From Epiperipatus broadwayi (lineage: Eukaryota > Onychophora > Udeonychophora > Euonychophora > Peripatidae), in contig JAQFVV010000021.1 in the NCBI GenBank assembly GCA_028023455.1, forward strand, positions 7,282,853 through 7,346,852: 64,000 nucleotides of DNA. The letters are read 5' to 3'. Below are positions 32,515 through 45,171 of the stretch, piece after piece. A program made the position numbers and the translations under genes. The stretch's first letter is position 1. Each line of letters opens with the position of its first letter. Under the pieces are notes generated by a model, which was given only the letters and a program-made list of their open reading frames with translations, was not told the DNA's origin and did no database searches.

Positions 32515-35500
32515 AATAATAATAAATAATAATGTTTCTACTCCTCATTAAATAACTACTAATTTTATCTACTCTTTAACACTATGATAACTAACAATAA
32601 TGATAATAACAATAATAAATAATTCTTTATTTCTCATGTGGCATCTTAATATGGTATAATCTGAAATATGTGGCAACAAACAATATTAAAATTCTATGCA
32701 GTAAATTGTGATCAATTATGATTATAATAATATTATAGCAAAAAAATAATAATTTAAATATCATATTCTGGATAAGCATTCTTTTTTAAAATGAATGTAT
32801 TTATACTGTGCAAATGTATCATGTTTATTTTGGATTCTGTTAATCATGTATTTGTGATGATGAATTAATCAATCAAAATAACACATATTTATAAAAACAA
32901 TTTAACAAATTTATTCTACTTTTCATTAAAAAAACAAAACAAAAAACTATATACAATATTTACAAGCATCCTTAATAAAATCTAACAAATATCAATCTAA
33001 TTAAAATAAGATTAGATTACATATTTTGATTACAACAAGAATAAAATCAATAAGTAAATAAGTCTTCATTATGTACTATTTGTTACACAATATAAAATAA
33101 AAGATAATCTAGACTTGCACTTCATAGTCTAATGCAATTGTTTACTAATTAAGTAAATATATGATATAGCTTTAATTCAATGTACACAAAAATATCAATA
33201 CTGAAAATAATGTTCATTTTAAAAATATGTTTTAGTGTTCATTCAATAAATAAAAATTGAATTTAACAAAAAATAATATTGATGTTATTCTAGATACTAT
33301 TTGCTTGGCACCACTGTCACAAATCCTTATATGTTTTTTTTTTCAAACAAATACAATATAAAATAATATTCATAAAATACAAGCATTCATCACATTTTGT
33401 ATTGTTCATTTTGATATTTGCATCTTTTAAAAATATGCATTGCTTTGTGTAAAATCAGAAATATCAAAATTATTTAAAAAATATTATGAATAGTTGTCAT
33501 TTCTTTTAATAAAATATAAAAAAGTATGTATGATTCTTTATAATTCTACTATCAGCATTTACATTCAATTTCATTTGTATTTCATCTTAATCCAAACAAG
33601 AAAAACCTATCTTATTTCCTTTTGAAAAATAACAATACATCAATCCAAAATTATTCATTATTTTCTTTTCAGAAAATACTATGTTGCACAATGTAATAAC
33701 TGTTGAAATTAAGGTAGTGATACGATGCATAGGACATGAAGGAATGGCTAGAGTAAAGACTCAATAGTATAAAATATATTATTAATAATCCACATGGAAA
33801 CAGTGTGAAAGAATAGGTATGACTATTCTGTCCAATAACTTCAAATATAATAATGTTCAGGCTATTTATTCAGCACTCAATCGAATAAATACAAAAATAT
33901 CAAAAACACTGTACAAAGAAAATATCTACAATACACAGGGCTATGTTAACTGTACTTACATAAACTACTAAAATAAAAGCATAGGCTATTTCCTATCTTT
34001 TTCATATATCCTACATATAAGCAACCAAGGGTTTCCTTATATATTTCCCTACTCACTACCGATTAAAATATCATAATAGATCTAACAATCTTCATTGCAA
34101 AATAACTAGCATTACTCCTAATAACAAACAAACTTAACATATGATACTATTAATTCAGAACTAGAATAAGAAAAATGTTTTATTCACTTAAAATTCAGCA
34201 ACAAAAATACAAATGATCTTGTCTCAAAAATATTAAAATCAATATTCAAATATTTCAAAAAATATGGTTCATTCAGTAAAGAATCGTATAAAAATTTTAT
34301 GAGCACCAATAAATTATATTACACTTTGTAATATAAAAAAATGTGTATGCATATCTCTTTTTAAAATCATAGCTTATATCTTAGAATAATAACAATAATA
34401 ATAGAATCGAGGTGTAATTAATGCACACATACTCAGGTTCACTCACACATATGATAAAGGCAATACTTCAAAAATATTACAAGAAATTCTAGAATATATA
34501 TATATCATATAATGATTAACAATTCAAAAAAAATTACCTAGTGACTCTATGACTAAGTCACTATTTTAGATGCCTTCCAGTCCAAATTTAGGATAAGAAA
34601 AATATATTAATCAAAAATATCAGTCATTCAATATACCAATTATACTTAAAAATGTTTTCAAAAACTTTAAAAATATTAAAAGATTTCATTAAGAATATTA
34701 ATGTTAGAATAAATAAAAAATATTTACAATATAACCTTTTCCTATCCTAACAATACATCATAATACTAAAGTTAGTATATGTAAAATAATATTAAAACTA
34801 AATTTACATAATTCCAACTCTTGTCTGCTCTCCATAAAGTTCAACAAAAAGTTTTTTTCATTCCAATACAATGTTTTGAATAAAAATCTCCCTGCACAGT
34901 TGCCAGGCAATGAACATTGTCTGAAAATTTTTCTCACTCAGTGCATAATTTCACTAATAAATAATAAAAAAAAAATAATGACTTTTAAATCCAAATAAAT
35001 TTGAAGATTTATTTTTAATCCTGTTCTTGAAAGTCTGTGAAATACAGTCTATTATCTGTTGCTTTCCAGGATAATAATTATTTATGTGATATCACTTGAA
35101 ATATTCCTATAGGTAAATTCCGGTGTTTTTCCCATTCACATGAATTCTTCGGCTTCAGACGCATTATTCTCGGTCATTCAAAATCCATATGCACATTAGC
35201 AGAAAATATGCATTTTTCATTATATTCAAATTACTATTTCATAATAATGCAGATATATAGTCATTAATAACTTTATATTTAAATATTCCATAAGTTATTT
35301 CTTTAATTCTGATAAAACTTATATCTATTACCCATTAATTTTCTTTTTTAAAATGTATATTTAAGAGTACAAGTTTTTTATTATATCCAAATATCCACCT
35401 ACTTTTGACAATAACCTGTCAAAGTAATTATATCCATAATAACTTTTACTTTTCATCATTTTTTCCAAAAAGATTTAAATAATTTTTAAAATAAATATCT

Positions 35501-36088
35501 CTTTAAAAATTACTATACTTTTAAAATATAGTCAATAGTATAAACATATAATGATATATTTTTTCTTATACTATAACTTCATCTTAACTATTTTTGTAAC
35601 TTTAAATTGAAAATTGAATTTCAGTTTTTTTTCAAGATATTTATATTATCCAAATAATACAATTTAAAAGTCTTTAAAATATTATAAACTAACATGTTAG
35701 TTCTCCGAGTAATATTTCCAAATAATATCCCCCTTAAACTCCAAAGAATTTTATAAAAATGATTAGAAAAGTTTTTAATTAATACGAGAAAAATTATACT
35801 TTCCTCTGTCAATTGTTTTCCAGTTGTCGTTAATCTCCCCATGCATATTACTTCAGGCAGATGTTCCACAATTCACTATGAATTCAACTTAAGTTTTAAA
35901 TAAAAAAAACTATCAGGAAATTTAGTGGTTTAAGGAAACATTCTTTAAAAAACTTGATAAATCTTTTTAATCCTTTACACTTTAAAAAATATATATATAA
36001 TTTAAAAATTGAAATTAACTGACTTATAGTAATATACTGGATACTATATAAAAAATAAAATAAAAATAGTAATAAGTGGTAGACTAAG
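32515..36088. other. 3.5 kb of AT-rich DNA without recognisable features
   Basis: Longest stretch with no repeat family or coding signal that I can support. Minus-strand ORFs at 35621-36114 are short, hydrophobic and AT-driven. It could be intron or intergenic. Confidence 0.5.
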
Positions 36089-36101
36089 TAACAAGAAGCA
36101 A

Positions 36102-36746
36102 CTAAAACAGGCAAAACTCACTATACATATTGCCACACACAGCAAGCTAGAGTAATCAATGGATTCCAGAAGGCTTGTGCATAAAATCCCTAGTGCCTAC
36201 TCATCCAATATCCCGAGACTAATTTCTGGCTTGTGGCCTTCGTCAGTGAGGAGCCTTGGATCTGAGAGCACTGCACCTAGATCTTAGGATCTAATGCAAC
36301 CCTCCAGCAGCCACTTTTTATCTCCATTTAACTACAAAACTATGAGTCTTAAATTGAAAACACCTTAATTTTTCAATTCAAGCCCATCAGCTTATATAGT
36401 CATATAGGTCTGAACTCAGTTCAGTACTTATACATTTTGGTGTCTTTGGTTCTTTAATAACCATAGCCACCACTTTCCTATAAGGCTGGAAGGTTGCATT
36501 AGATCCTAAGATCTAGGTGCAGTGCTCTCAGACCCAAGGCTCCTCACTGACAAAGACCACAAGCCAGAAACTAGTCTGGGGATATTGGATGAGTAGCACT
36601 AGATAGGGATTTTATGCACAAGCCTTCTGACATCAATTGATTACTCTAGCTTGCTGTGTGTGGCAATATGTGTAGCAGTTTTTGCCTGTTTTAGTAACAG
36701 CTATAAACAAGCATAAGAAATGGTGATCATGTGATGTTTATTGGTT
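36102..36746. mobile_element. FB-A foldback, full copy, 13-bp TSD
   Basis: TAACAAGAAGCAA flanks at 36089-36101 and 36747-36759. Arms about 36108-36330 and 36490-36690 are inverted. The unique tail (acaagcataagaaatgg ... gatgtttattgg) lies on the right, opposite to the copy at 7211. The hammerhead-like block occurs in each arm: the minus one reads CTGACGA (36240-36246) with stem GGC-CACAA-GCC and GAAA; the plus one reads CTGACAA. Confidence 0.92.
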
Positions 36747-36759
36747 TAACAAGAAGCAA

Positions 36760-37800
36760 GCAAGTAAATAAAGAAGTAACAAGAAGTGAGAGCATTCATT
36801 TTTATATCAGTTCTAACTTACCATCTGATTGGTTATCTGACTCTTAACTTACAAAACTAATTTACATAAATGTCAATTACATGTTCTTTAAAGTTTAGCA
36901 ACAAAATTATGACCCATTATTATCAGACTAATATTATTAAAATATTTAATTCTAAGTTAATTTTATACTTTTACCTAACAAATTAAACACTTTAAAATAA
37001 CACATTTTAAATAATACTTTATCAACTTATCTAATATTTAATTTTAATGTATCAATTTTTCTAAAATTTATCTTTATTAACTGTGACTATTTTTAAAGAC
37101 AACCAATTAAATAATTTCTTATATTTTATTTTTATGATGTTCAAATGTTTTTTAATTTTAAAACAATTCTGAAAGTGATTTTGAAACTTTCTTTTAAAAA
37201 CCTTGCAAGCACACAATAAATTACATACATTGTTAGTCACATGACTTTAAAAATCCAGACAAAAGTGTTGCAATTTTTTATATTCACTGTCTGACATGAA
37301 ATTAATTAAATATTTAAGTACAAAATATTATATTGTAAAATATATATATATAAAATAGAATTTGGAATAATAATTTTGATATTATTTAAACAATAAATAA
37401 AATTGAATACATTTGTACATCCTACAAAATACTAAACTATTAATAAATAATTATAATTTTTAAATCTACTTTTATTGAAATACATTTAGCTTATTCAATT
37501 TTAAATTATTATTTAAGAATTAGCTTTCAACATATTGTTTAACAAGACTTTTAATACATAACTCTCATTATTATCATTATGGCCAGTTCTCACGACCATA
37601 TAAAATTATCATATTTAACTTTTACTTTACAATCCTAGCATTTTACTATAGCTTTTAAATATTCATAACTTTAACTTAATCTTAACAAAGCTTTTAAAGA
37701 CCCTATTAACATTGCTATACCACTTACAATCCCTAAATCTCTATTAATTTTAAATTTTTTAAGAAATTGACTTATTAAGCTTACTAATTAGACCTAATAA
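36760..37800. other. AT-rich interval, nothing recognised
   Basis: No ORF or repeat family seen. Confidence 0.5.
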
Positions 37801-37804
37801 AAAT

Positions 37805-38020
37805 GGTACAATATATATATACAACAATTAGAGAACAGTCAACATTTAGACAGTCCCAATATAGATAACAACCTGCTTTTAACAATAAAGAAGGTTGCCA
37901 TGACAACAATATGAGATTGTTGATTCTTATCTATATTAGGATTGTCTAAGTGTTATTAGTTTCTAATGATTACTTATAAACCCATTTAGCTTTGAGAATT
38001 ATTGCACTTATATATATATA
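37805..38020. mobile_element. FB-C foldback, copy 2
   Basis: Arms 'cccaatatagataaca' and 'ttatctatattagga' with centre GGTTGCCATGACAACA, then the same unique tail as copy 1 (aacccatttagctttgag ... attgcactta). Divergent and partly deleted. Confidence 0.8.
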
Positions 38021-38456
38021 ATAATAATAAATTAAAATGCGAAAAAGCTTAGTTTTGGGATATATATTTTAAAAAATGTCATGTTTTTAATTATAAGTCC
38101 ATAAAATCAAATGTTTAATTATTAAATAATACCGAATGGGATTTTTTGTATATTTTTATGGATAAATTTTTAACTATAATGTAATGAAACAAAGTATCCA
38201 TTAAAAATAAGCATTGCAAATTGAAATTATACCATTTACCAATAGGACTGTCTACTATCCTCATATAATCTTGGAAATAAATTGAAAATAAATTGACTTT
38301 AAATTAGTTTAGGTAAATATTATTGCTAGATGGCATAGATATTTTATTGAATTAGAGTAAGACCAAAAGGTCTCTCCAAAAACAATTGTATGTTACTGAA
38401 TTAGTATTAGGATCTAAAAAAAGACCATTTCTTATAATTATCGTTATAAAGATAAC

Positions 38457-38457
<1 letters not shown>

Positions 38458-38516
<59 letters not shown>
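38458..38516. repeat. (TA)n microsatellite
   Basis: About 58 bp of TA repeat flanked by an inverted 'aacattta' / 'taaatgtt'. Confidence 0.97.
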
Positions 38517-38520
<4 letters not shown>

Positions 38521-38984
38521 GTTAATACTAGGAAATATATAAGTCAATGGAATGTTTTATATTTATGGGTGTATACATGTGTAAAGTTGTGTTTTAAGTT
38601 TATTGAAGCCAGGTTTGCTATATGACGAATGCACTTTATTATCTATAAATATTCTAATATTAGTGTAAATGAAGATTAAAAATAATTTAATAAAGAAACT
38701 TGAACATTTATGTGTAATAGTTATTTTTCTCTTGCATATAGATGAAGGCAATAATGTATAAAGGTAAAAGATATTTCATCAATACAAAATAAATTGTATA
38801 TGAATTGATAATTATATTTTATGATTAAACTATTGTTTTATAATTGTTTAATGCCTCTCACTCATCAGAGTAACTTGTGTTCTCTGCCATCTGGCCTTGC
38901 ATTAAAAATTGGTATTGTATGTGATAATCATCATTATTCTGTGAAATAAAATATTGTTTTAATTATCCATGTCTTGGTATATTT

Positions 38985-39340
38985 GATGTAATGTTATCCA
39001 CTGTGGCTTCTCTTTCTTGGAGTCAGGAATCTCTCAGCCACTATAAACAGAGAAACCTGTTAGTCACCTTATTCTTCTTTTTTCCATTCCCCATCTTAAG
39101 TTTTTCTCATATTCTTCTCTATCCTACTCCATCCCATTTCCACAACATAATCTTAGTCAACTCTATGGCCTTTATATCTAAATCCCTCTTATCTTTTCTC
39201 AAACCCAGCATAAAAACCAAGAACCCACTTTCTGTATAATCACTTTGTTCATATTTATTATCCCACAACTTCATTATGTGTACCTTTTCTACTTGTATGC
39301 ATTTTCATTCAATTAATATTTCCTGATGCTTAAAATCAGG
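38985..39340 (-). pseudogene. APE-type LINE 3' end, dispersed copy
   Basis: Matches the 3' ends at 18-19 kb: 'actgtggcttctct', 'aggaatctctcagccact', 'aacctgttagtcacc', then the minus-strand LGLEKR/KDIKAIELTK-like tail. 5'-truncated and dead. Confidence 0.85.
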
Positions 39341-39419
39341 TGGCGCCTATGGAATTTATGTGAAAAAAATAGAGGAAAATGCAAATAGTTGAAACATATT
39401 AGTCTGACGATTACTATAT

Positions 39420-39455
<36 letters not shown>

Positions 39456-39459
39456 ATAC

Positions 39460-39715
39460 ATTTAAATCATACCCCCTCAGCCAATGCTTAAAATTAACCA
39501 ATAAAATATCAGAAATCTGTTGTCAAGGTAATATTCAGAGAATAAATGGAATTCCACTAATTATCAAGAACCAAGATTTTTAAATAGACCTTGCCTAACA
39601 GTAATTGACTCTAATAATAAGTTGTTTCTATTTGTTTTCTGAATATTGCTTTGCCAAGCGATTTCTGATAGTCTTGATGTTAATTTTAAGCATTGCCTGA
39701 GATGATATGATTTAC
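39460..39715. repeat. Foldback element
   Basis: 'cagccaatgcttaaaatt' (about 39478) is inverted at about 39683 ('aattttaagcattgcctg'). 'atcagaaatctgttgtcaag' is inverted near 39652. Arms of about 75 bp, spacer about 100 bp. An (AT)n lies at its left border (39415-39452). Confidence 0.8.
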
Positions 39716-40640
39716 ATATATAATAACTATTTAGTCATTTGCACTTATGAATTAACATATATATATATTAAAATTTTATAAGGATTTCATGTTCGGCCCA
39801 CATTCATTGACAATTACGTTCATTTAATAAATATATAAATGGGTGCTAGTTATTTATTATCTGTTAAAAAATATTACTTTTCAAATATAGATTTTAATCT
39901 CTGTTAAACATCAAGTATATCTGTTTAATTTAAACATTTTTTTATCAGTTTAGGCCTATTATAAATTTGAGTGCTTCAAGTAATTTTCACACATACTTAC
40001 CTCTAAATTCAAACTTAAATGAATTATTTTATTAAAATTTTATCATTTCTCTTTTCAATTTATTATTGCATTTATTGTTGCAGAAATACAGAACTTTATC
40101 TCCTTTTTTTATTATCAGGATAATATCTATATATTATAAATTTCAAGTTGCAGAAGTCAGTAACTTTTAAATAAGCATGTTCATCTTGAACTCAGTAGAG
40201 GACGCTTCAATTTGTGATTCAAATAATTTCAGAATACTAGGTGTTAGAGTGTTACATGATAAAATATTAATTGTTAGTCATTGTATTTGTCATATCATAA
40301 TTTAATCATAAAAAGTTAATATATATTCAGTCTCTTCTATGGAAATGCCTTATTTTTCAAAGTCACATTGTTGTTTTAACTTTTTGTAAGATAAGAGCAA
40401 CTACATAACAGCTGTAAGACAAAGGATCATTATTAACTTTTTAATGGACTTGTGGATTTCTTAACCCACTCTTTAAAGTTCTCAATTTAAAAATTCTTAA
40501 TGAATGATCAATATCCTTAGTTAATTTTTCTATCACAACTGTTATTCTTCTATCATTTTTTTTTCAAATTGTTTGTTTCTTACTTAGTTGTCCTTCGCAA
40601 TGCATCCAAATATGATGACTTGCTTTTTTAATGTTTCTTC
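39716..40640. other. AT-rich interval, nothing recognised
   Basis: No coding or repeat signal that I can support. Confidence 0.5.
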
Positions 40641-40658
40641 ATTGCTACTTATTGTAAT

Positions 40659-41055
40659 GGAGGCAAAACTCAGAATACAGTAGTAGCCACTTAGTTCAGG
40701 ACAGAGTAATCAATGAATGTAAAAAGGTTTGTGCACTCATCCAATATCTTCAGACTAGTTTCTAGCTTGTGGTTTTTATCAGAGAGGAACATTGGATCTA
40801 AGAGTACTTCACCTACATCTTAGGATCCACCTTACAGCAGCCACCTTTTACTTTTTTAGTTAACTGTAAAGCAACAACCTAGAAACTAGTCTGGGGATAT
40901 TGGATAAGTAGGGATTAGACAGGAATTTTATGCACAAATCTTATGGCATCCTTTGATAGTCCTGGCTTACATTGAGTGGTGCTACTGTATGGAGAGTTCA
41001 TCTCTGTGTAAACAGCTTGTTTAAGCATAAAGAACAGAGATCATGTGATGTTTAA
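40659..41055. mobile_element. FB-A foldback, 16-bp TSD
   Basis: TSD TGCTACTTATTGTAAT (40643-40658) and TGCTTCTTATTGTAAT (41056-41071), one mismatch. Both arm ends and the right tail (gcataaagaacagagatcat) are present. One arm carries the block CTCTGATAAAAACCACAAGC followed by TAGAAACTAGTCTG on the minus strand. Confidence 0.88.
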
Positions 41056-41071
41056 TGCTTCTTATTGTAAT

Positions 41072-41985
41072 TGAGATGCTGTATTAATAAAACATTCAGA
41101 TTAATGTGTATTTGGTCACTATGTCATTACAATGAATTGAATGGCTTTATTGCTTGGAAGTTCATAAGAAATTCCAGTGTCTGAAGACCCAGAACTGGAA
41201 TCAATCTGAGACTCACACATATCAAAGCATGACACTCTATTTACTGCCTTAAATTATACATGACAGTATGACCATTCTAACTCCAGTACTAAAATCAAAC
41301 CAAGATAGAAAATTTTACAATGATTCTATAAACCAATCCACAAACAAGAAATGAAATCGCATATATCACTATCTTTTAATCAATTTACCATAAAATAAAA
41401 TTTGTTAACAGTTTTATATTAAAGTTGAATGACATCAGATACATCATGCAATAAATTGCCTAAAACAAGTTTAATTACATAGTATGGATAAAAAAAATTA
41501 CCACTGAAATAAAATGAAAATATATGAGTAGTCACTATAAAAATTAATAAATTATATTGATTGATAAAAAAAATAAGTGAATAAATCAAATTCAGTCTTT
41601 ATATAGACTATTTTTTGACACCAGTCTCACCATAAGACCTTTATAGACAATTGTGAGAGATGTAGCATTCACAGTGCTTGCCATGTTCTGAATGGTAAAG
41701 ATTTGAACAGCTTTTGTAATTGTTTTACCTGCTAGCTAAAAATGGCAAGAGATCCATTTACTGATCAATAATGACTAGTTAGCAAAAATGGTTACAGGCT
41801 AGAATCATGAAAAACATTCAACCTTATTGAAAATAATTTGTGTTTATATGACTTGGATTTAAATCAGACCATATGCCTAACAAGTAGGTTTATTGCTTTT
41901 GTATTACATGGTTCATCTTCACTGATGGAAGGATCAGTATTTAAACATCTAATAACAATAAATTATTTTAAAAAGCTTGTCCTTC
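41072..41985. other. AT-rich interval, nothing recognised
   Basis: No feature supported. The 119-residue frame starting 41838 runs into an RTE-like tail and is not a gene. Confidence 0.5.
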
Positions 41986-41989
41986 CACT

Positions 41990-42155
41990 TATTTACTTTT
42001 CATCACCATCATCATCAATCATCATCAATCCACTGCAGGCTGAAGATCTCTCCAAGTTCAATCCATCTTCTCTGATCTCTAACCTCTTTTCTCCACATGA
42101 CCCCTGCATGCTTTCTTATTTCATCCATCTCACATGTGGTCTCTTACTGGGTCTT
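41990..42155 (-). pseudogene. RTE-like LINE 3' tail
   Basis: On the minus strand: RWMDEIRKHAGVMWRKEVRDQRRW, then LGEIFSLQWIDDD and a GAT-rich end. Same family as 13790-14320 and 16335-16545. About 150 bp survive. Confidence 0.85.
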
Positions 42156-42345
42156 TTATTATTATTATCAGACTCTTTATTTGCTAGCAATTATTAAATT
42201 AAAATTGGTGCAATGTAATTTCTTGGGTTTTTTTAAAATTATTATTTATGTTTATTTATCTAATATTATTTTTGTTAAAAAAAAAAACTCCTTCCCAAAA
42301 AATGTATGTAATTACAAGGAATAGTAATTCTAAAAATACGATATA

Positions 42346-42460
42346 GTCTTGCGTTGTTAGCCGTGAGGTATCGCAGCCGCCATGCAAGCAAGTAGTTGGT
42401 TGCAGACGGTTGTGGGTTCGCGTCCCGGCCGATGCTATGACATATGAAAAAAAAAAAAAA
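42346..42460 (+). mobile_element. SINE-T copy 2, 10-bp or longer TSD
   Basis: tRNA-like head with GTTGTTAGCCGTGAGGTATC (A-box area) and B box GGTTCGCGTCC, then 'gatgctatgacatatg' and poly(A). ATACGATATA flanks at 42336-42345 and 42461-42470; adjacent A residues may extend it. Confidence 0.92.
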
Positions 42461-42479
42461 ATACGATATAAACAGTAGC

Positions 42480-43295
42480 TAATGAAATATATAATGTAAA
42501 CGCATTTTCGTAAATGATTTTTCTTAACGTTACGCGAATATCCGATCAGAGAGAACTTGCACAGTAGCTTCGATGTCAGACAAAGTTTGTAATAAAAATC
42601 TATGTTTAATAATAATAACAATCTTTCTAAAGTAAAAAAAATAATAGATGATTGGGTATATTATTTCTTATTTATAGATAAATAAAATTGGCGATTAATA
42701 ATTTTGATGGAATACTCGAGTTATTTCATAATTTTAAGTAAGTATTATTATGAACAACGAAAATTAATTATGAAGACTATTAACCTTTTGACAGTTAATA
42801 TTTCTAAACTTCAGAGCAATTCTAACGGATATTAATTAGAATTTGCTAATTATTTTATGATGCAGGTAGATTTTGAAAATAGTACAAATTTAACTAAAGT
42901 CATTGAAAAGATAACTGATATTCTATTAAAAATTGCAACAAAATTAAGTTGTACAAAAACAGCAATTTATACATAAATTTTCTATTTAGACCAGCCAGTG
43001 TATGAAGAAAAAGAAGAAATATATGAAAATATTTGAAAATGATCCATTAAAAAGATTGAATATTTGTAATTTTGTAAAATAGAACAAAAAAGAGTTGATG
43101 ATGATATAAAAAACAACTCTTTTTTGTACTGTTTTACAGAACTCTAGATATTCAATATTTTTTAATAGAATACTTTTAAGTATTTTCATATTTTTCATTT
43201 TTTCATACATTGTCTTGTCTCATTAGCAAATGTTTTTATAAATTGCCATTTTTTTGTACCAGCTGTCCTTTCTACAGTCCTTAGCAGAATATTAA
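42480..43295. other. AT-rich interval with an imperfect inverted repeat
   Basis: An inverted pair of about 85 bp flanks 43100: 'aaaatatttgaaaatg' and 'aagagttg' on the left, 'caactcttttttgtact' and 'aagtattttcata' on the right. No coding signal. Confidence 0.5.
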
Positions 43296-43312
43296 TTATG
43301 ATTTTTATTAAT

Positions 43313-43590
43313 CATCACATGATCACCATTTCTTATGCTTGCCCATAACTGTTATTAAAACAGGCAACACTCACCATACAGTAGTGCCACTCTGAGCAAG
43401 CCAGAGTAATCAATAGATGCCAGAAGGCTTGTGCATAAAATCCCTATCTAGTGCCTACTCATCCAATATCTCCAGACTAGTTTCTAGTAGGCACTAGATA
43501 GGGATTTTATGCAAAAGCCTTCTGGCATCCATTGATGACTCTGGTTTGCACAGAGTGACACTACTGTATGAAGAGTTTTTGCCTGTTTTT
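43313..43590. mobile_element. FB-A foldback, short copy, 13-bp TSD
   Basis: GATTTTTATTAAT flanks at 43300-43312 and 43591-43603. It has the tail, then both arm ends (ggcaacactcaccatac / gtatgaagagtttttgcc). The centre is deleted so that the two copies of the 'ggcactagatagggatttta' block almost meet. Confidence 0.92.
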
Positions 43591-43619
43591 GATTTTTATT
43601 AATTTCAGTTATCCTTGAT

Positions 43620-44870
43620 CTACCTTCAAATCTATCAATATTTTAAAATGTTAAGCAAATTCTAATTTAAAACCATTAGAAAAGTTCAGAAAGGCAAACT
43701 GTCTGTTTTAATATTTTTGCCATGTCCTATGTCGAATCTATCAAGAACATGCAATTGTGAAATACATATTTTTTGTTAATCGAGATATAATCCAAATCTG
43801 TTGTACCTTTATTTGGATGTTAATATGTTCACTTTCATTTAGCATATTTTGCAGAGAAACAATTTGGAATGTACAATTTTTCTATTTCTTCAAATCCATC
43901 AAGTCTGTGTCCTCTCTTATTCATGTCACCAGAGACAAATTTACTTGATTTTTCAATAGTTTAATAATTCTGCCATTAGAGTTTCTCATGGCAATTTAAA
44001 AATGTTGTTTAATGTAATCAAAAATATTTTTTACATTTATACATAAGTCTTATATTGTTTCACCAGAGAGTTCTTGCTGGGTACCAATTCTAGGAATAAA
44101 TACTTCTATGACAAATCTTAAAATATCGTTTGGTCCAATCAAAAGCATTTGATCCATTTATTCTCTACTTTTTTTTTCCTTTTTTTTCATATGTCATAGC
44201 ATCGGCTGGGAAGTGAACCCACAACAACCATCTGCAAGAAACTGCTTGCTTGCAAGGTGGCTGTGCTGACCTGTCAGCTACCAATGCTTGACTATTCTCT
44301 ACTTTTTGCATCACAAAACATATTTGTTGGACCGTAAATTATCACCATTTGGTATCTTCCATTAAATTGGATAACAAACTTGCCACATTGTCTAATATAC
44401 CATTAATCTTCACAATATTGTTCTTCCATATTTAATTTATAATAAATAACATTGCAATTGGGCTTCCAATATTTATGCTTTATTTTCACATTTGAAATGA
44501 ATTGTTTTTTTCATCTTTTCCTAACTTTACAAAGTTCAACAATGTTTCATTTAATACTAGACAGTTTTTTCCCAGTACATGCAATATTCGTTCACATGAT
44601 CTACAGTTTGCAAGTACCTAAGTTCACAATCAGAAGAATCTTAGTCAGCCAATATCTGTTGCTTTTATGAACATTATCACCTTCTGGGATGAGGGCTGTA
44701 ATTTAGCTTTGTCTTTCAAACTTGTAATAGCAGAGAAAAGAAAAGTATTTAGCCACCAGCCAATACACCAACAATTCTGGCTAATGCAGGTATGTGAGCA
44801 GCCTATACATAATTATTTACTATATGAATAGGAACATTGAAAGTTAAGAATGTATTGATTAGATATCAGG
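43620..44870 (-). pseudogene. Degenerate LINE 5' region (RTE-like endonuclease), tentative
   Basis: Minus-strand frames give IIYGPTN near 44320, a GDMN-like 'SLVTDMNKRGHRLDGFEE' in mixed frames near 43880-43930, and DYISINKKY...DIGHGKNIK near 43700-43790. These echo the APE endonuclease of RTE-like LINEs (YGPT, GDxN, IDYI, GSDH). Heavy decay makes the family call uncertain. A SINE-T copy is inserted at 44174-44293. Confidence 0.4.
44174..44293 (-). mobile_element. SINE-T copy 3, 14-bp TSD
   Basis: Reverse orientation: poly(T), 'catatgtcatagcatc', B-box complement, A-box complement, ending in CCAATGC. ATTCTCTACTTTTT flanks at 44160-44173 and 44294-44307. Confidence 0.92.
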
Positions 44871-44974
44871 AAATTGTTCTGATTGATTTCTTCAAAACTC
44901 AGATAGATCAATATGTTTTTTTTCAGTTAAAACCAAACTCCTTTCTGCATTTTATAAAATTTACAATTATTTAT

Positions 44975-45171
44975 TGTAATAGCTAAACAGCATTAAGCTG
45001 TTGCACATGCGCTTTGCAGATTTTAACTATAAATGACTGAATACAAACACTTCAAACACATGATAAAGTCTTTGGGAACAGATCATGTGTTTGAAGTGTT
45101 TGTATTCAGTCATTTATAGTTAAAATCTGCAAAGCGCATGTGCAACAGCTTAATGCTGTTTAGCTATTACA
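44975..45171. repeat. Perfect palindrome, 89-bp arms
   Basis: 44975-45063 is the exact reverse complement of 45083-45171 by my reading, with a 19-bp loop. The arm begins 'tgtaatagctaaacagc' and contains 'ttgcacatgcgctttgc'. Non-coding. Exact arms in a genome where other foldbacks are eroded suggest recent insertion or gene conversion. Confidence 0.93.

Noticed and set aside
38860-38900. Hammerhead at CTGATGAGTGAGAGG (minus strand)
   Set aside because: CTGATGA is present but no plausible stem II or GAAA at the right spacing.
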